Of a stretch of 64,000 nucleotides of DNA, positions 55,388 through 64,000 are shown piece by piece. Made by a program: the position numbers and the translations under genes. The notes under the pieces were generated by a model. The model made no database searches. It was not told the origin of the DNA and worked only from the letters and a program-made list of their open reading frames with translations. Where the stretch lies: positions 12,323,001 to 12,387,000 of the forward strand of contig JAPTOF010000007.1 in NCBI GenBank assembly GCA_028554755.1. Reading direction: 5' to 3'. The stretch's first letter is position 1. The number at the start of each line of letters is the position of its first letter. The DNA is from Cordia subcordata. Taxonomy: Eukaryota; Streptophyta; Magnoliopsida; Boraginales; Cordiaceae.

Positions 55388-57030
55388 TGATTTGTTGCAC
55401 TTTTTTATGTGTTTATGCTGTTATTTGCCCATGATTAAGAGGTGTTAAATGTTCATAAAGATGCATTTGTGTAGTGCTTATGATAAGAATAAGTTTAAGC
55501 GTAAACAATTGTACATATTGAGTTCAAGAGACAAATTGCTACACTAATTGCTTGTTTTTAATGATTTAGGTAAACTTTGGGTTAAGATCGAGATTGAAAG
55601 ATGATAGGTAATGAGGATGGGAGATGCACGGGTCAAAAAGAGAAGATCCGAGGATAGAAAGACAAAGAATAGAGGAAGGAAGTTAGCCGGACGACCTAGA
55701 AAAAAGAGCAAGGTCGACCGGCCACTCCAGAGAGATGCTCAAAATACCCGGACGACTACCCCCCCAGAGCCAGTCCAGAGAGCATCACCAAAAAGCCGGT
55801 CAAGCTAAGAGGAGAAGCCAGTCGACCGGCAATGCGCAATTGCTGATATAAAAAAGCTCGATTTTCAGACTTAAAAAGAGGGAATTTTAAAGAGGGAAGA
55901 AAGGGAAGTTTCATAATCTCTTTTTCATTCTATCTCTTACTATGATTGAGTAGACTTGTGTAGGGTGATTTAGCTTATGTAATTGGTTAACTATATCCTG
56001 TTATGATATGGGGTTTGATGCTAAATATATACATGTTTTGATTTTCTTATGCAAATGGTTATTTTCTCATTCATGTCTAAGTGTTTGATAAAATTCCTAG
56101 ATGAGTAGCATGTGTATAAATTGAAGTCTATTTATTACTAAACACATCTAATCCATGCTATAATCATGTCTATGTGTTTATATGTGGATGCTATGAAGTG
56201 GGTAATGCTTATATTCATGTCTATATGTATATTTGCATGCCTCGTAATGAATATGACTTCAATAACGCATACAAGTTGGTTGTTAATCGCTTATAATGGT
56301 GTAATCCGAGCATGGCGATGTTTGGTTGTTTGATAGATCCCATTATTCACGAACACCTTGGCCAAGAACATGTATGAATGTGCTAGCAAGTCAAATCCTG
56401 CTATAGTGACCTTAGAATGGCAGCAAGTAATTTAGGGCTAGCCTAGGTCGAGTCTCCTTTAGCTTTAAATCTGGCCAATAGGTTTTAGGATGGGTTTAGT
56501 CAACCTTAACGACACTAGGTCTTGGCTTTAAATCTAGCCAATGATCTAGGTACTTGGGTAGGTTTATTCTAAGTCACCTAGAAAGCTGATTGGTCACTCT
56601 TAAGGCCCTAAGTCATTAGGACCACGCCATAGATCTAAGAGGCGCCGCCTAAAGACGGACTTGCATCGAGTCCTAGGGGAAAATTAAGATACTAATTTAG
56701 CAACCTAGTTAAGAGCAATCACTAAAGAAAGCCATCATCCTTTGATCCATAGCATCTAAGTATAGAATCACCCATTCATAAGTTGAAGTCACCCTAACAC
56801 CTTTGTATTTATTAATTCCCTCTAGATTAGCTTGTTCCCTACTTTCCATTCCCATAGTTTAGTTTAATTTTCTTTAGCTAGAGCTCCCGACCATCCAAAA
56901 TCCCAAAAATAGATAGATTAGGTTTCCTTTTAGGCACACTTTAGAACACATACATAGAACCCATCTCCCAACATAGCCACCCTGTGAAATTGACCTCGTA
57001 CTTGCATACACTTTACTACATCGATCCATG
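55388..57030 (+). repeat. A3 3' LTR, truncated
   Basis: It starts TGATTTGTTGCAC and ends at ATCGATCCATG, about 50 bp short of the normal LTR end. It also lacks roughly 160 bp after the TATA region relative to the 5' LTR (junction near 55898). The palindrome array at 55705-55830 is partly deleted. Confidence 0.85.
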
Positions 57031-57690
57031 GTCAACTGCCATCAGTCAACCACTGCTAGCAACTAAAGTAGAAAAAGAGAAAATGATGCAAGTCCACCAA
57101 AACTAGCAAGACCTTGCTACATCAAACTAAGAACCTTACATATAGGTCTTCTTCTCCACCCTGCTAAATAGTCCGTCGACCTCCAATGAGCCACTAAACC
57201 TCGACAATCTGATTGTTGCCGCTTTGACCACCAATCACCAACACATTCCCCATTATCTCGCAAACTTCCTGACGCATCTTTGATTTTGCTGAGTAAGCTA
57301 TAGGTCGCCATTCAATCAAATCTCCATTGCACCATCTCATCAACTCTGATGACATCTTCAGGCTTAGATCCCTATCTCTACAACTGCCGCTAAGCACATC
57401 GATGGTAGCCAAGATGTCAAACACAAAGAAGAAAGGGAAAAGAAGGAGGGCCAACGAGTGTAGTAACATGGTTAGGGAGACAACCGTTGATAATGTCATT
57501 CAATACTACGGATGTAGTGGATGGTTCACAGCAAATGTGAAGACTGATTTTGAAGAGTCTGGCATCGATTGTGATAATGCTATAGGACGAGACTTTGAAG
57601 AAGATGACGCTTCATATTCTTCAAGGATACATTTATTTTTTCTAATATCAAAACAATACTTATTACAAAATCTGCTTTAGAAATTAGTCA
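57031..57690. other. Unidentified sequence right of A3 with overlapping open frames on both strands
   Basis: A minus-strand stretch (57499-57194) reads IEWRPIAYSAKSKMRQEV and IMGNVLVIGGQSG, vaguely like a kelch repeat. A plus-strand stretch (57327-57680) is basic then acidic (NTKKKGKRRRAN). They overlap, so at most one is real. It is GC-richer than its surroundings. It could be a captured host fragment, an old Copia gag, or neither. Confidence 0.25.
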
Positions 57691-57850
57691 TGAATCAGAA
57701 GTTGTCTTGGTGGTCAAGAACCTTGCTAGATTTGCTAAGGTCATAGGTTCAAATCTTTATAGACCTATCTTTTTCTTTTTTCAATAGAGTAACTATGTCT
57801 GGCAGACTCCATTAATGGTGTAATAACTCTTGCGTATATAATAAAAATGA
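57691..57850 (+). repeat. Possible tRNA-derived SINE relic
   Basis: TGGTCAAGAACC (57711-57722, A-box-like) and GGTTCAAATCT (57746-57756, B-box-like) are spaced as in a tRNA-type polymerase III promoter. A T-rich stretch follows. Ends and target duplication are not resolved. Confidence 0.35.
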
Positions 57851-58104
57851 AAATTAATTTTGACACATTAACTCCTTTCTTGGGAATATCAATTGCAATC
57901 TAATTGCACACTAGAATAGGGCAAATTAGTTGCAACCATCTTGCAACTTAGGACACAACAAATAGTAATCTTATTGCAATTAAAACAGCACTCTAATTTG
58001 CAATTAAATTATACAAGATAAAAATAATGTATATGCACATATCACATACAATTTCATATATAAATGTTCGACAAAATCATAAAATTACACAGAAAAGAGT
58101 TTTG
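57851..58104. other. AT-rich leader region of C
   Basis: This lies between the C primer site and the SINE-like segment. Several short TTGCAATTA repeats are seen. No ORF. Confidence 0.35.
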
Positions 58105-58117
58105 TCTCTTATACCAT
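58105..58117 (-). other. C primer-binding site (initiator tRNA-Met)
   Basis: On the minus strand TGGTATAAGAGAC lies one base after the 5' LTR end. It matches the TGGTATCAGAGC type apart from a C-to-A change and an A-to-C-side variation at the end. Confidence 0.7.
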
Positions 58118-58118
58118 T

Positions 58119-59679
58119 GTAGGAAATCGGGGAGACTTTCTCCTGATTTCCACACATAGGATTAAACTCTAGATTAAAAAATTTTAAGAAAATTTTTAGA
58201 ATTAGCTCGTAATTCTATATTGAAAGACTTTGCCTTGCGGAAGCGTTGAGCTCCTCCTCTTCGTATGCAACCAAGAACTATGTGAAGGAGGCTATTTTGG
58301 AATAGGGTTTTGGTTGAGAATTCTAATAACTAATTTGCGATTAGATTTTTCTCAAAAAACCATCATGCACAAATAATGAGAACTCTCCTTATATAGGAAG
58401 ATCTGGGCTTTCCATAAAGCCCATTTCTATAACCCAATAAGCCCAACTCTTTGGGTTTAAAATTATGGATTTCTCAAATCCAAATTAAAGCCCAAATTAA
58501 ATCAATATTTAATTTATAAACAATAGCCCATGAATTGATTTTGGTCCACAGGTCTAGTGCTAGCTAGACATAATCAAAATTGATTTTGTGACCTGCAATA
58601 AGTAGTTAAACATTAAATTATTTGATTCTCAATTAAATATCTACAATATTAATTACTTAAAATAATATTATTTTAATTCATAATTAAATAATAACACATT
58701 TAATTCATAATTAAACGTGAGCAATATTATTATAGTAAGGTCAATCCTCCAATTAATTCCTGACCATATGCATGACTCTATAGGTTCAAACTTAAACCAA
58801 TGATACAATGACTGTCTTTGTATCAATCGATGATACCATCTAGCAACGGTTCCTGATGTCCAGATAAGCTGAATAGTTGCAAGGTAATATTCAACAAACC
58901 TGGGCACTATCGTGGACTCTGTATAACCCTAGATATTCTAGAATAACCCTAGGGGTATGGTAAATTGTCAAACCCCTAATCAGCTATTCCATATCAAGTT
59001 CTAATCTCGTCATGTCTCATTATGATGTAACCACATGACATATAATGCGGAAAGCTTTGGCCAAAGTCTTAATGAATTAGGTCTAAGTAGAATATCATTC
59101 TCCTAATACCCAGAGTAGTCAATCACATCTTGACCTACGCATTGACTTCACGGCATTTGCCCATACCCAGCAGCCTTTCGTCACCGAATTAGAAATCCAG
59201 ATAATCCAGTACCAAAGTGTGGGAGTAATTCGCAAGTCTTTATGGTGGTCTCACATTCATGGGAATATGACTTCTATGTGCACCACAAGCTATCCTTTGA
59301 TAATAGGGTACTTACCACAAGATGCTCATAAATAGAGTCATGTTTAATGAGCATGTCTCTACACCTCACCATAGGTCATACCACTATCATCACACCCATT
59401 GGTCATGAGGATAACCAAATTATGCGACGCACTATAACCCATGCTTGATAAAATCAATGTCCTAGTATTGTTCTATCATTTTGTTATGAGCAAGGCTTAA
59501 GGACAACTGGGCTATTCCTCATTCACATAGCCCAATTAGGTAATTTTAAGGACGATGTCATGATCTAACAATTAAGGAGAAGATGTACAATATGATGTAA
59601 GGTTGAAAGTAAGATGATTCTGTACAAATTAGTACAAAATCTACAATAAATGACTGACTTTAGGACAATATTCCTAACA
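58119..59679 (-). repeat. C 5' LTR
   Basis: It is 1561 bp, with termini TGTTAGGAATATTGTCC and CGATTTCCTACA on the minus strand. It aligns with the two segments of the 3' LTR (659 plus 888 bp) throughout, with substantial divergence. Confidence 0.88.
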
Positions 59680-60066
59680 ATCTAATGCTTTCTTACACTT
59701 TACAAGCATATCATCTATGTACACTTCTACGTTGCACCCGATTTGATTTTTGAATGCCATATTGACCATCTTTTGATAGGTTGCCCTGACGTTTTTCAAC
59801 TCAAAAGGCATCACTTTGTAGCAATATAGGCCTCGATCCGTGATGAAAGATGTATGCTGCTAGTCAGCCAGTGCCATCTTGATTTGTTTATAGCCTAAAA
59901 AGGCATCCATGAATGCAAACATTTCAAATCCTCCAGTTGAATGCATCAGTAGGTTAATTCTAGGTAATGGAAAGATGTCCTTTGGACATGCTTTGTTCAA
60001 GTCAGTGAAGTCTGCACAGAGCCTCCACCTATTGTTGTCCTTTTTTATCAACACTATGTTGGACAC
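59680..60066 (-). pseudogene. D RT N-terminal part and palm
   Basis: The open stretch 60066-59860 reads NIVLIKKDNNRWRLCADFTDLNKACPKD, FPLPRINLL and FMDAFLGYKQIKM. After one stop it continues with FITDRGLYCYKVMPF and VYIDDMLVKCKKALD (active-site YIDD). These motifs are diagnostic for the Tat lineage. Element C interrupts right after KKALD; A4 interrupts on the other side at 60067. Confidence 0.85.
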
Positions 60067-61933
60067 TGATGTGTTGTGTTTTTGTATGCATTTATGTTGT
60101 TAATTGTCCATGTTTTACAAGTATCTTAAGCTTTAAAAAATGCATTAGTATAGCACATATACTAGAGTTAGGCTTAAGCATAAGCAAATGTACATAGTTG
60201 AGTTTCTAAATCAAATGCTATGCTAAATGCTTAATTTTGTGCCTTAGGTGAGCTATAGGGCTGAAACGGAGCTTGAACGAGGATGGACGATGAAAATAGA
60301 AGAGGTATGGGTCATGTGATGAAGGCCTATAGCAAGAAGAGACAAATAGAAGGCCAATTGGAGGAGCTGGTCGACCTAGAAAAGTTGCTGGTCGACTGGC
60401 TAGGTCACCGGCCACTCTAGAAAGGATCTCATTTTTAGCCAGTCAACCCCCTCCAGAAGCCGGTTGACTAGCCAATCCAAAGAGCATCACTTGACATGTC
60501 AGACGAGTTAAGAAAAAAAGCCAGTCGACCATCTGTGCGCAGAAGATGCTACAAAAATCAATTTTTTAGCTTTTAAAGGGGGATTTTTCACAGACCAATA
60601 CACATACCCACTTCTCATACACAAAACCCTATTCTCACCCACCTCTGATTCACACACTAATACACACACCCACTTGTAATTAAGCTAATTTTGGAGGATT
60701 CAAACACTAGTTGGCGAAGATTTGCTCAAGTTTGTAAAGAGACAAAAGAGGATGAAAAGGGAGATTTCTTTAACCTCTTTCTTTCGTATTTACTTCATGC
60801 TTAAGGAGATGATTTAAGGTACCTAACTTGTGTAATGGGATGATATATATACTCTTTGTTACGAGATTTTATTGGCTTATATATATGCATACTTTGTTCT
60901 TATTTGAAGCTTTATATCAATTCATGTCCATGTGTTTGATGTAATGCTTCAATGAGTTGTATGCATATAGATTGAGTTGTACTTGCTATAGAGCACTTCT
61001 AATCCTCATATTATGCATGTCTATGTGTATGATTATGGATAATATGAGTGGGTTGATTCTATTCATGTCTATGTGAGTATGAAATATGCCTTATAGTGAA
61101 TGCATGCTTAATCAAAGCTACATGTTGATACTTGAATGCTCTCAATAGCATAAATCAAACTCGCTAGTGTTTGTATCGTGAATAGGATGTCATATTCACA
61201 ATGCCTTGCCTTAGAACATGTAGGACTACACTTACTAGGTATTAATCTACTTTAGTGTCCCTAGAATAACAGTACATAAGTTAGGACAAGTCTAGGTCGA
61301 GTCACCTTTAGCTTTAAATCCAGTTAATAGAAGTCCAGATAGACTTAGTCGACCCTAGAAACCCTAGGTCTTAGCTTTAAATCTAGCTAATGGTTTAGGA
61401 ACTAGGGTAGGATTATTCTAAGGCACCTAGGTAGCTTACTAGTCCCTCCTATGGCCTTAGGTACATAAGGACCACGCCGTAGCTCTAAGTGTGCACACTT
61501 AGGGACGAACCCGCCCCAAGTCCTAAGTTGTAATTAGGATACTAGTTAATTGCTTAGTATTAGAAGCTTAATACAGAAAGCCAATCCCCAAATCCCATAG
61601 CATATAGGCACTAAATCACCCATTCAAGTGTAGATCACCCGATCACCTTTACCTTATTTTAATCCCCTAATTGAGCTTAGTTCTTTCCTTCTTTTCTTTG
61701 GTGCATTTATAGTGCAATCTTTCATCTTTTCCCTTAGCTCCAAAAAATCCAAAAAGTTCAAAAAACATATTAGTCTAGGTCTTCTTTTAAACTTCTTCTA
61801 GAGCACGTTAGCATAGGATTTCTTCCACAAATTCACGCCTCCTTGTGGTCCAACACTCGCACTCGTACACACTATTCTACACGATCCGTAAGCTTGCGGG
61901 CCTTTTAGGTTTTGCACCGAAAAGCACAATCAA
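60067..61933 (+). repeat. A4 5' LTR
   Basis: It is 1867 bp, TGATGTGTTGTG to CACAATCA. The GTCGAC array lies at 60368-60535. No clean TATAAA follows; TTTTTAGCTTTTAAAGG at 60562 may serve. Hairpin motifs lie at 61309-61328 and 61371-61392. Confidence 0.88.
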
Positions 61934-61939
61934 GTTCTT

Positions 61940-61957
61940 GGCGCCATTGCCAAAAGG
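61940..61957 (+). other. A4 primer-binding site, degraded tRNA-Asp type
   Basis: TGGCGCCATTGCCAAAAG lies six bases after the LTR and matches the tRNA-Asp complement at 13 of 18 positions. It is followed by the same GCACGGTGGTTTGC as in A3. Confidence 0.75.
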
Positions 61958-62205
61958 CACGGTGGTTTGCATTCTTTGTTTTCGTGTTTTGGTAGTTGCT
62001 TTTCTTACTTTCTTGCTTTTCCATTATAGTTTGCTTAGTTTTTGCTTATCGTGTTTATTGTTTATATTATCTTGCTTTAGTTCTTGTTTATCTATTCCAA
62101 CCTTTGTTTTTGTTTTTAGTAGACTTTCTAGAATTGTGGTTTATTTGCTGTAGTTTTAGAAATATTAAAGTTTTCAGGGGTTGAAGTGGCCGGAGTTCGG
62201 ATAGT

Positions 62206-64000
62206 TTGTGCATGCTTGGTAGGAGATCCCTTAAAAATGCCCTAGTTCCTCTTAATCCCGAACCCGATAGGATTACAAGGCATTTTAGGAATTTTAGAGA
62301 TCTTTTTGAAGAGATGGCAGATTCCAATGATTCTCCTAATCCTCCTATTCCCCCAATGAATCCCATTCCACCTCATCATCATTATGGACATCAAGCCCAA
62401 GATCATTTTAGACAAGAGCCACATAGACTAGATCTACCTAGAGATGAGGAACCCACTCTTAGGCAATTCTTTCTCCCCGAAGCCTTTGAGCCTAATTTGG
62501 CTATTCAAATTCTAGGTTTGGGGGAGATGAACTTCAAGATTAAGTCTAATATGTTGGCCATGCTTTATTCTTTCTACAGGAGAAGCAATAAGAGTCCTCT
62601 AGAGCATATCACTGATTTTGTTGAGATGAGTTCCACTCTCCATGTCCCCAATGTTTCCCAAGAGGTCATACGTCTAAGATTGTTTTCTTTCTCTCTTAAG
62701 GATAAGGCTAGGGGTTGGTTGCATTCATTACATAGTGGTTGCATTACTACATGGGCTGAGCTTCAATCTAAGTTCTTTCAAAAGTTTTATCCCATGGCCA
62801 AGATGGTGGACCTTAGGACCGCTATTATGACTTTCTCCCAACATGATCTAGAATCCTTTCATGAAGCTTGGGAAAGGTTCAAATACTTTCTTAGATAATG
62901 TCCACACCATGGGTATGGCAATCATGACCTATTACAATATTTCTTTTGAGATTTAAATGAATAAAATAGGATGATAGTTAATGCCGCCTCCGGTGGTGGC
63001 TTCTATCTTTTGAGACCAACTGAGGCAAGGGAGAAAATGGAGTTGATGGCTGAAAATTCTTTTCAAAATTTTGCTATGGAAAGGTCTAGTCGATGAGGTA
63101 ATAGGAAAAGTATTAATGAGGTTGGAGTTTCCTTAGATTTACCCGCTAAGGTAAAGGCTTTAACAAATGAGCTAGATCAATTCATTTCTTTATCTCTTTC
63201 ATCTCATGGTCATAAGACTAGTCCTGTAGGTTCTTCCTCCGCCCCATTAGTTGTTGAGGTGTGTGCATTGTGTTTTGAGTCATCGCATGAGACTGTAGCT
63301 TGCCCTTTAGCATCCCAATTTCTCGAATTCATGAAAAAGCAAATGTGTGCCACCCAAGGTTATTCTCATGAGTATAATCCAAACTTGAACACATACAATT
63401 TGGGTTAAAGGGACAACCCGAAAGTTTCTTAGAGACAAGGTCAACACGAGTCTAGTTCACATGCCCAAGCTCCACCACAGTAGTGATCCTGTCCTCAATA
63501 TCTCCTAAGTTTCTATCATCTTAGTCAGTCTCGTCTTACTAGTGCTCCTCAACCCTAGGCTTTACCTGCTCCTTCCAGTAGCCAGCCTCCTAGCAATGAT
63601 GTGATGAAGTTAATGTAGTTTATTCAAAATTAGTAGCAAGCATTAGCTAGCCAGCAGTATGAGTTAGTTAATAATAGGCAAAAGATGGCTAGCTATAGGC
63701 AGCATATGGCTAGGTTTGAGACACAGTTAGGATAGATTGCTATACAGTTAAGTGCTAGAGATCTTTCTCAACCAGAGATAAACCCTAGAGTCCAGTCATG
63801 TTCCTCTACCGACAACATTTACCTCTCTCAGGCCCAGGCTAAGGCCGTCACCACTCTTAGGAGCGGTAAGGTAGTAGATAATCGGGTAGGAGTTAACTTT
63901 GTAGTGCCTGCACCTAGTGGTCCTTCCAAGTCTAGAAAGCCCCATAGTAGCCCTATTGAGAGGGATTCTTAAGAGGGCCCTATTGAGAAAGTTGAGCTAC
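62206..64000 (+). pseudogene. A4 Gag, running off the window
   Basis: The first 230 codons are open (62206-62898): MCMLGRRSLKN, EPTLRQFFLPEAFEPN, then LYSFYRRSNKSPLEH, the Gag core LKDKARGWLHSLHSG and FFQKFYPMAK, and FHEAWERFKYFLR. A stop follows, then the same frame gives LRPTEAREKMELM, the zinc knuckle CALCFESSHETVAC (CX2CX4HX4C, near 63262-63303) and VTTLRSGKVVDNRVG near 63848. Repeated Gln-rich segments (QQALASQQ, YRQHMARFE) near 63630-63730 suggest a short coiled coil. Several stops make it a pseudogene. Confidence 0.87.

Larger units (their letters stand above)
48065..57030 (+). mobile_element. A3: Athila-like element inside C
   Basis: It has a 5' LTR, a tRNA-Asp-type primer site, gag, PR-RT linker, RT, RNase H, integrase, and a 3' LTR truncated at its end. 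The protease is deleted and most of the 3' non-coding region is deleted. It is about 9 kb, the most complete A copy in the window. All frames are broken. No target duplication is found because the right end is lost; the left flank is ATACC. Confidence 0.88.
35021..59679 (-). mobile_element. C: Copia element, minus strand, carrying nested A2 and A3
   Basis: The 5' LTR is at 58119-59679, and the 3' LTR is 35021-35679 plus 41848-42735, interrupted by A2. Termini read TGTTAGGAATATTGTCC...TTTCCTACA. The primer site TGGTATAAGAGAC resembles the initiator tRNA-Met complement, and AGTGGTAGAT precedes the 3' LTR as in many Copia elements. Integrase remnants lie at 44229-44620. The interior is interrupted by A3. 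C sits inside the RT of D. No exact target duplication is seen, but five extra bases lie at the junction. Confidence 0.82.
16955..60066 (-). mobile_element. D: Tat-lineage Ty3/gypsy element with antisense ORF, fragmented by nested insertions
   Basis: The minus-strand pol pieces, in order, are RT (59680-60066, then 34640-35020), RNase H (34130-34640), and integrase (31964-32350 and 29700-30357). Motifs such as DFTDLNKACPKD, YIDDMLV, TLYVDG and KWVEVEA fit the Tat lineage. Downstream of pol, on the opposite strand, is an ORF in three pieces (16955-17457, 20996-22084, 28584-29288). Some Tat-lineage elements are known to carry such antisense ORFs. D-derived sequence totals only about 6 kb of this 43-kb span; the rest is nested insertions. 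Both LTRs and gag are unseen. Confidence 0.78.
60067..64000 (+). mobile_element. A4: Athila-like element, 3' part outside the window
   Basis: It has a 5' LTR, primer site and gag, running off the right edge. It inserted into the RT of D, with left flank GACAC. Its gag is less interrupted in the N-terminal 230 codons than in A3 but has stops later. The LTR is more diverged from the other A copies than they are from each other, so it may be a subfamily. Confidence 0.85.

Noticed and set aside
57327..57680. Host protein-coding gene on the plus strand
   Set aside because: It overlaps an equally plausible minus-strand frame, has no recognisable domain or splice context, and lies within element C.
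57746..57756. True tRNA gene
   Set aside because: Only box-like motifs are present. No cloverleaf with acceptor and anticodon stems could be drawn.

Overview
The window is plant nuclear DNA of the kind found in repeat-rich, probably pericentromeric, heterochromatin. It is built almost entirely of nested LTR retrotransposons in different states of decay. I see no intact host gene, tRNA, rRNA or CRISPR array. The plant assignment rests on the element types: Athila-like and Tat-like Ty3/gypsy elements, a chromodomain-containing gypsy derivative, Copia elements primed by initiator tRNA-Met, and Athila-type primer sites complementary to tRNA-Asp. The species cannot be named from this sequence.

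Layout. (1) 1-6582: the 3' part of Athila-like element A1 (protease tail, RT, RNase H, integrase, 3' non-coding region, 3' LTR). It ends inside the LTR of a second family, B. (2) 6583-16324: a cluster of family-B material. It holds element B1 on the minus strand, with its single ORF split by an opposite-strand B LTR, further B LTRs at 11644-13198 and 14831-16324, and two probable Copia solo LTRs. (3) 16955-60066 and beyond: one Tat-lineage Ty3/gypsy element, called D, on the minus strand. It carries an antisense ORF on the plus strand downstream of pol. D has been cut into islands by at least seven insertions: G (17458-20995), B2 (22085-28583), B3 solo LTR (30358-31963), a SIRE-like solo LTR E (32351-33815), Copia element C (35021-59679), and Athila-like A4 (60067 to the window end). 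C itself contains Athila-like A2 (35680-41842, in its 3' LTR) and A3 (48065-57030, in its interior).

The nesting is supported in four places by target-site duplications: CGGT for G, ATAAA for B2, ATATT for B3 and GTGAC for A2. At G, B2 and B3, removing the insert and one duplicate copy restores an uninterrupted reading frame in D. No element in the window looks autonomous.

The most interesting points are as follows. D has an antisense ORF with a coiled-coil C-terminus, spread over three islands. G is a young non-autonomous chromovirus-like element: it keeps Gag, a broken protease and a chromodomain tail but has no RT or integrase. Family B is a non-autonomous family whose ORF carries Athila-like pieces. 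A palindromic GTCGAC-centred array lies just upstream of the TATA box in A LTRs and recurs in B and in the unrelated LTR E. An AT-rich tandem array carries a hairpin in each unit. The A2 LTR is fused to RT at a 9-nt microhomology.
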